NCBI GenBank assembly: GCA_041739345.1
Contig: JBGSNZ010000018.1
Location: forward strand, 1-64,000
Origin: DIGJ01 sp041739345
Lineage (GTDB): Bacteria; Bacillota; Clostridia; Lachnospirales; Lachnospiraceae
Direction: 5' to 3'
Length of the DNA: 64,000 nt
Within the stretch, counting starts at the first letter, position 1. Every line of letters starts with the position of its first letter. Shown here one piece after another: positions 60,830 through 64,000 of this stretch. The notes below the pieces were generated by a model, which saw only the letters and a program-made list of their open reading frames with translations, made no database searches and was not told where the DNA came from. A program made the position numbers and the translations under genes.

Positions 60830-61792
60830 ATGGATAAGATTTGTGTGGCGGTTGATTTAGGCGGAACTACGGTCAAAATGGGGTTGTTTTCATCCAAAGG
60901 TGAAGTAATCGAAAAATGGGAAATTGTAACCAGAAAAGAAGAGAATGGTAAGAATATTTTACCTGATATCGCAGAATCTATAATGAAAGAACTTAAAAAC
61001 CGTAACATCAAAATAGAAGACGTACTCGGAATTGGAATCGGTGTACCAGGTCAGGTTATTGAAGAAAAAACGGTACTAGAATGTGTAAATCTCGGCTGGG
61101 GACGTGTTGAAGTAGCCGAGGGATTACAGAAATTAACTGGAATTAATCTTGTTAAAGTTGCAAATGATGCAAATGTAGCTGCCCTTGGAGAAATGTGGAA
61201 AGGTGGCGGTGAAGGTTTTAGTAGTATCGTTATGGTAACACTTGGAACAGGTGTTGGTGGTGGTATTATCGTAAATGGAGAAATATTAACCGGAAGTAAC
61301 GGTGCAGCAGGAGAAATTGGACATATTACAATTAATTTAAATGAACCAGATACTTGCAATTGCGGAAAGCGAGGCTGCTTGGAACAGTATGCATCAGCGA
61401 CCGGGATTGTAAAAGAAGCAAAGCGTGCACTTCAAGCAACGAATCAAGCATCAAGTCTTCGTGATATTGGAGAACTTTCTGCAAAGGACATCTTTGATGA
61501 AGCAAAAAAAGGGGATGAACTGGCACTTTTGATGGTGGATCAATTAGCAAAAAATTTAGGCCTTACTTTGGCCCATGTTTCACATACAATTGATCCACAA
61601 GCTTTCGTAATTGGAGGAGGTGTTTCAAGAGCTGGTGACATCCTAACCAAAAACATAGAAACATATTATAATGCATTTTCCATGAAAGCTTTAAAAAATA
61701 AGGCATTTAAGCTTGCTACATTAGGAAACGATGCAGGTATTTTTGGAAGTGCAAAGTTGATAGGAGCAGAGTATTTTGAGGAAAGAATTTGA
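60830..61792 (+). CDS. glk: ROK-family glucokinase
   Basis: A 320-residue sugar kinase. Phosphate-binding VAVDLGGTTVKMGLF at the N-terminus, GTGVGGGIIVNGEIL, EIGHI, and the ROK zinc motif CNCGKRGCLEQYAS are present. It probably phosphorylates glucose as in B. subtilis GlcK, but sugar preference within ROK kinases is variable. Its 3' end overlaps murB by 17 bases. Confidence 0.9.
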   Translation: MDKICVAVDLGGTTVKMGLFSSKGEVIEKWEIVTRKEENGKNILPDIAESIMKELKNRNIKIEDVLGIGIGVPGQVIEEKTVLECVNLGWGRVEVAEGLQKLTGINLVKVANDANVAALGEMWKGGGEGFSSIVMVTLGTGVGGGIIVNGEILTGSNGAAGEIGHITINLNEPDTCNCGKRGCLEQYASATGIVKEAKRALQATNQASSLRDIGELSAKDIFDEAKKGDELALLMVDQLAKNLGLTLAHVSHTIDPQAFVIGGGVSRAGDILTKNIETYYNAFSMKALKNKAFKLATLGNDAGIFGSAKLIGAEYFEERI

Positions 61793-62690
61793 CAAGCAGT
61801 TATATGATTTGCTGGAAGCGAATAAGATAAAACGTGGGGAGATGATGAAAAATCATACAACGTTTCGAATTGGCGGACCTGCAGATTACTTTGTTATGCC
61901 TGAATCAAAAGAAGAAATACAATCGGTTTTGTATTTATGCAAAAAGGAAAAAGTACCATTTTATGTAATTGGAAATGGTAGTAATCTTTTGGTAAGCGAC
62001 GAAGGTTTTCCTGGTGTTATCCTGCAAGTTGGAAAAGGTATGGATCAGATTACTTTTGAGGGTAATGGAAAAGTACGTGCTTTTTCAGGAGTTATGTTAT
62101 CCCGATTAGCGCTAGAAATTGCAGAACATGAGCTTACTGGTTTTGAATTTGCATCTGGAATACCAGGAAGTCTAGGTGGTGCCGTATCAATGAATGCAGG
62201 AGCCTATGGAAATGAAATAAAAGATGTCATTGTGGAGGCTACCGTTGTTGATGATCGAAATGAAATCAAAGTGTTAACAAAGGAAGAGCTGAGGCTTTCA
62301 TATCGCAAAAGCATTATACAAACGCAAGGTTATATTGTGGTAGATGCTGTATTTGCATTTCAACCAGGAAAAAAAGAAGAAATTCTTGAAAAAATGAATG
62401 AATTGAATCAAAAACGAAGAGAAAAGCAACCATTAAATTTTCCAAGTGCAGGAAGCACATTTAAACGTCCGGAAGGATATTTTGCAGGAAAATTGATTGA
62501 AGATGCGGGTCTTAGGGGATTTCGTGTAGGAGGCGCTGCTGTATCAAACAAGCATTGCGGTTTTGTCGTAAATGTAGAAAATGCAACGGCAAAGGATGTA
62601 AAAGAATTGATTAGACAGGTAGACATGCGTGTATTTGAACAATTTGGTGTGCATTTAGAACCTGAAATACGAATGATTGGTCAGTTTTAG
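61776..62690 (+). CDS. murB: UDP-N-acetylenolpyruvoylglucosamine reductase
   Basis: A 304-residue type II MurB, a flavoenzyme reducing enolpyruvyl-UDP-GlcNAc to UDP-MurNAc. FAD-binding blocks IGNGSNLLVSDEGFPG and GSLGGAVSMNAGAYGNEI, plus the catalytic PSAGSTFKRPEGYFAGKLIEDAGLRG, are present. The start is TTG 61776, 9 bases after AGGAG inside glk; such overlap implies translational coupling. Confidence 0.95.
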   Translation: MRKEFDKQLYDLLEANKIKRGEMMKNHTTFRIGGPADYFVMPESKEEIQSVLYLCKKEKVPFYVIGNGSNLLVSDEGFPGVILQVGKGMDQITFEGNGKVRAFSGVMLSRLALEIAEHELTGFEFASGIPGSLGGAVSMNAGAYGNEIKDVIVEATVVDDRNEIKVLTKEELRLSYRKSIIQTQGYIVVDAVFAFQPGKKEEILEKMNELNQKRREKQPLNFPSAGSTFKRPEGYFAGKLIEDAGLRGFRVGGAAVSNKHCGFVVNVENATAKDVKELIRQVDMRVFEQFGVHLEPEIRMIGQF

Positions 62691-62709
62691 CGGGGAGGGA
62701 ATAGGTGAG

Positions 62710-63564
62710 ATGAGGCTCGTAATAGTAACAGGTATGTCTGGTGCTGGTAAAAGCTCGGTACTTAAAATGCTAGAAGATTCTGGATTCTTTTGCGTAGATA
62801 ATATGCCTATTCCGTTTATTAAAAGAATGGTAAAAGCGATTCTTTTGGACGACACCGGTATGGATAAGATTGCTCTTGGTATTGATGTGCGAAGTGGGCA
62901 GGCACTGAATGGAATGAATGAAGTGCTTAAGTCTTTAAAATGTGAACAGATACCATTCGAAATATTTTTTCTAGAGGCCAGTACTGAGGTTTTAGTGAAG
63001 CGATTCAAGGAGACAAGAAGAACGCATCCTCTGACGGGCGTTGGACGAGTAGAAAAGGGAATTGAATTAGAAAGAAAAAAATTGAATTTTCTAAAGCGAC
63101 AAGCAGATTACATTTTAGATACCAGTCATCTTTTAATTCGGGAATTAAAAGCAGAAATTGATCAAATTTTATTTTCCGATAAAAGCTATGCTAATTTTTT
63201 TGTAACAGTGCTTTCATTTGGATTTAAGTATGGAATACCGGCAGATGCAGATTTGGTATTTGATGTAAGATTTTTACCAAATCCATTTTACATTGAAGAA
63301 TTAAAACATAAAACGGGTGAGGATCAGGAAGTATTTGACTATGTTATGAAATCAGAATCGGCAGGATTATTCTTAAATAAACTCGAAGATATGTTGACAT
63401 TTTTAATTCCGAATTACATTATAGAAGGAAAAAACCAGCTTGTAGTAGCAATCGGTTGTACCGGTGGGAAGCATCGTTCCGTGACGCTTGCAAGAGGTAT
63501 TACACAGTGTTTAAAAACTTTGGATTATGGTATAAAAATAGAACATCGGGACATTGATAAATAA
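62710..63564 (+). CDS. rapZ: RNase adapter/nucleotide-binding protein RapZ (YvcJ)
   Basis: A 284-residue protein. Walker A VTGMSGAGKSSVLKMLED at the N-terminus, a D-x-FFCVDNMP motif, and the conserved C-terminal IGCTGGKHRSVTLARG. In Gram-negatives RapZ guides RNase E to GlmZ; in Firmicutes YvcJ is a GTP/ATP-binding protein linked to competence and carbon status. ATG 62710 follows GGGAGGG; longer upstream frames are not supported. Confidence 0.95.
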   Translation: MRLVIVTGMSGAGKSSVLKMLEDSGFFCVDNMPIPFIKRMVKAILLDDTGMDKIALGIDVRSGQALNGMNEVLKSLKCEQIPFEIFFLEASTEVLVKRFKETRRTHPLTGVGRVEKGIELERKKLNFLKRQADYILDTSHLLIRELKAEIDQILFSDKSYANFFVTVLSFGFKYGIPADADLVFDVRFLPNPFYIEELKHKTGEDQEVFDYVMKSESAGLFLNKLEDMLTFLIPNYIIEGKNQLVVAIGCTGGKHRSVTLARGITQCLKTLDYGIKIEHRDIDK

Positions 63565-63575
63565 CAGGAGAAGAT

Positions 63576-64000
63576 ATGTCATTTTCAAAAAATGTGAAAG
63601 AAGAACTTTCAAGACAAATTAGTCCTGCGAGACATTGCCAAATTGCAGAAATAGCTGCAATAATTAGTCTTTGCGGAGATATCATAATCAATGACCGCAA
63701 TGAGCACTTTATAAAAATTCATACAGAAAACTTGACAGTAGCAAGAAAATACTTTATTTTAATAAGGAAATCATTTCACGTTGCTGCGGAGATTTCTGTT
63801 CGCAGAAACAATAACTTTAAGAAAAGTAACGTATATACGGTTTGGATAAAAGATGCAGAAATTTCAATGAAAATTTTGCAGGCGACAAAGCTAATTGATC
63901 AGGATGGAGAAATCCGAGAAGAATTGTCTATTACAGATAACCTGGTTGTTCAAAATGCATGTTGCCGCAGGGCATTTATCAGAGGAGCATTCTTAGCATA
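63576..64000 (+). CDS. whiA: Sporulation/cell-division regulator WhiA (5' part)
   Basis: ATG after CAGGAG, 11 bases beyond rapZ, opens a frame (SFSKNVKEELSRQISPARHCQIAEIAAIISL...) that runs off the window at residue ~141. This is the N-terminal LAGLIDADG-like domain of WhiA, including the RRAFIRGAF motif near the end. The rapZ-whiA order is conserved across Firmicutes. Truncated only by the window edge. Confidence 0.93.
   Translation, partial: MSFSKNVKEELSRQISPARHCQIAEIAAIISLCGDIIINDRNEHFIKIHTENLTVARKYFILIRKSFHVAAEISVRRNNNFKKSNVYTVWIKDAEISMKILQATKLIDQDGEIREELSITDNLVVQNACCRRAFIRGAFLA

Overview
The window is low-G+C Firmicute chromosome, most likely a spore-forming Lachnospiraceae/Clostridia member. 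The evidence is the AT-rich coding style, strong AGGAGG ribosome-binding sites, a six-subunit Rnf complex, a probable Re-type citrate synthase, and the conserved order uvrC-hprK-ROK kinase-murB-rapZ-whiA. No species is claimed.

Layout. 1-1190: 3' end of a 23S rRNA gene and eight tRNAs. 1228-6699: housekeeping genes (CheX-like phosphatase, DUF1700 membrane protein, Asn-rich small protein, rhodanese, RlmL-type methyltransferase, amidase, RdgB, YfcE-like phosphodiesterase). 6770-7956: a second tRNA cluster of twelve, containing a five-gene duplication and ending in tRNA-Leu(TAG). 7907-30128: two related integrative elements in mirror image. 30160-63575: asnB, the rnf operon, a RsgA-paralogue/MATE/MFS cluster with two leader-peptide attenuators, Re-citrate synthase, a large secreted Ig-like protein, glycosyltransferase and LspA-like genes, M18 peptidase, ftsH, pyrG, uvrC, hprK, ROK kinase, murB and rapZ. 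whiA runs off the end.

The elements. Element A (about 8.8 kb, + orientation) and element B (about 13.2 kb, - orientation) share a tyrosine integrase, a rolling-circle-type replication initiator family protein, a serine resolvase, a conserved non-coding block with a LexA-type box, and a roughly 157-residue conserved protein. They differ in cargo. A has an orphan RelB antitoxin, a Lar-like zinc protein and a secreted leucine-rich-repeat protein. B has a tandem ParB-like protein, regulators, zinc-ribbon and membrane proteins, and a two-gene cassette: a Dam-type adenine methylase with a PD-(D/E)xK-DGQHR fusion protein. All four junctions carry the same 7-bp core GATTTAG, which is the anticodon loop of tRNA-Leu(TAG), and all four ends carry ACATCCGACA arm repeats at 11-bp spacing. 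The junctions allow the empty locus to be rebuilt (tRNA-Leu, its terminator, a short spacer, a palindromic terminator, asnB). They imply that B entered the tRNA gene, A entered the asnB terminator palindrome, and recombination between the two outer junctions then inverted about 22 kb.

The strongest leads are this integrase-driven double insertion with inversion, the methylase/nuclease-DGQHR cassette as a candidate defence system, and the two ribosome-mediated attenuators controlling an RsgA paralogue and an MFS exporter.
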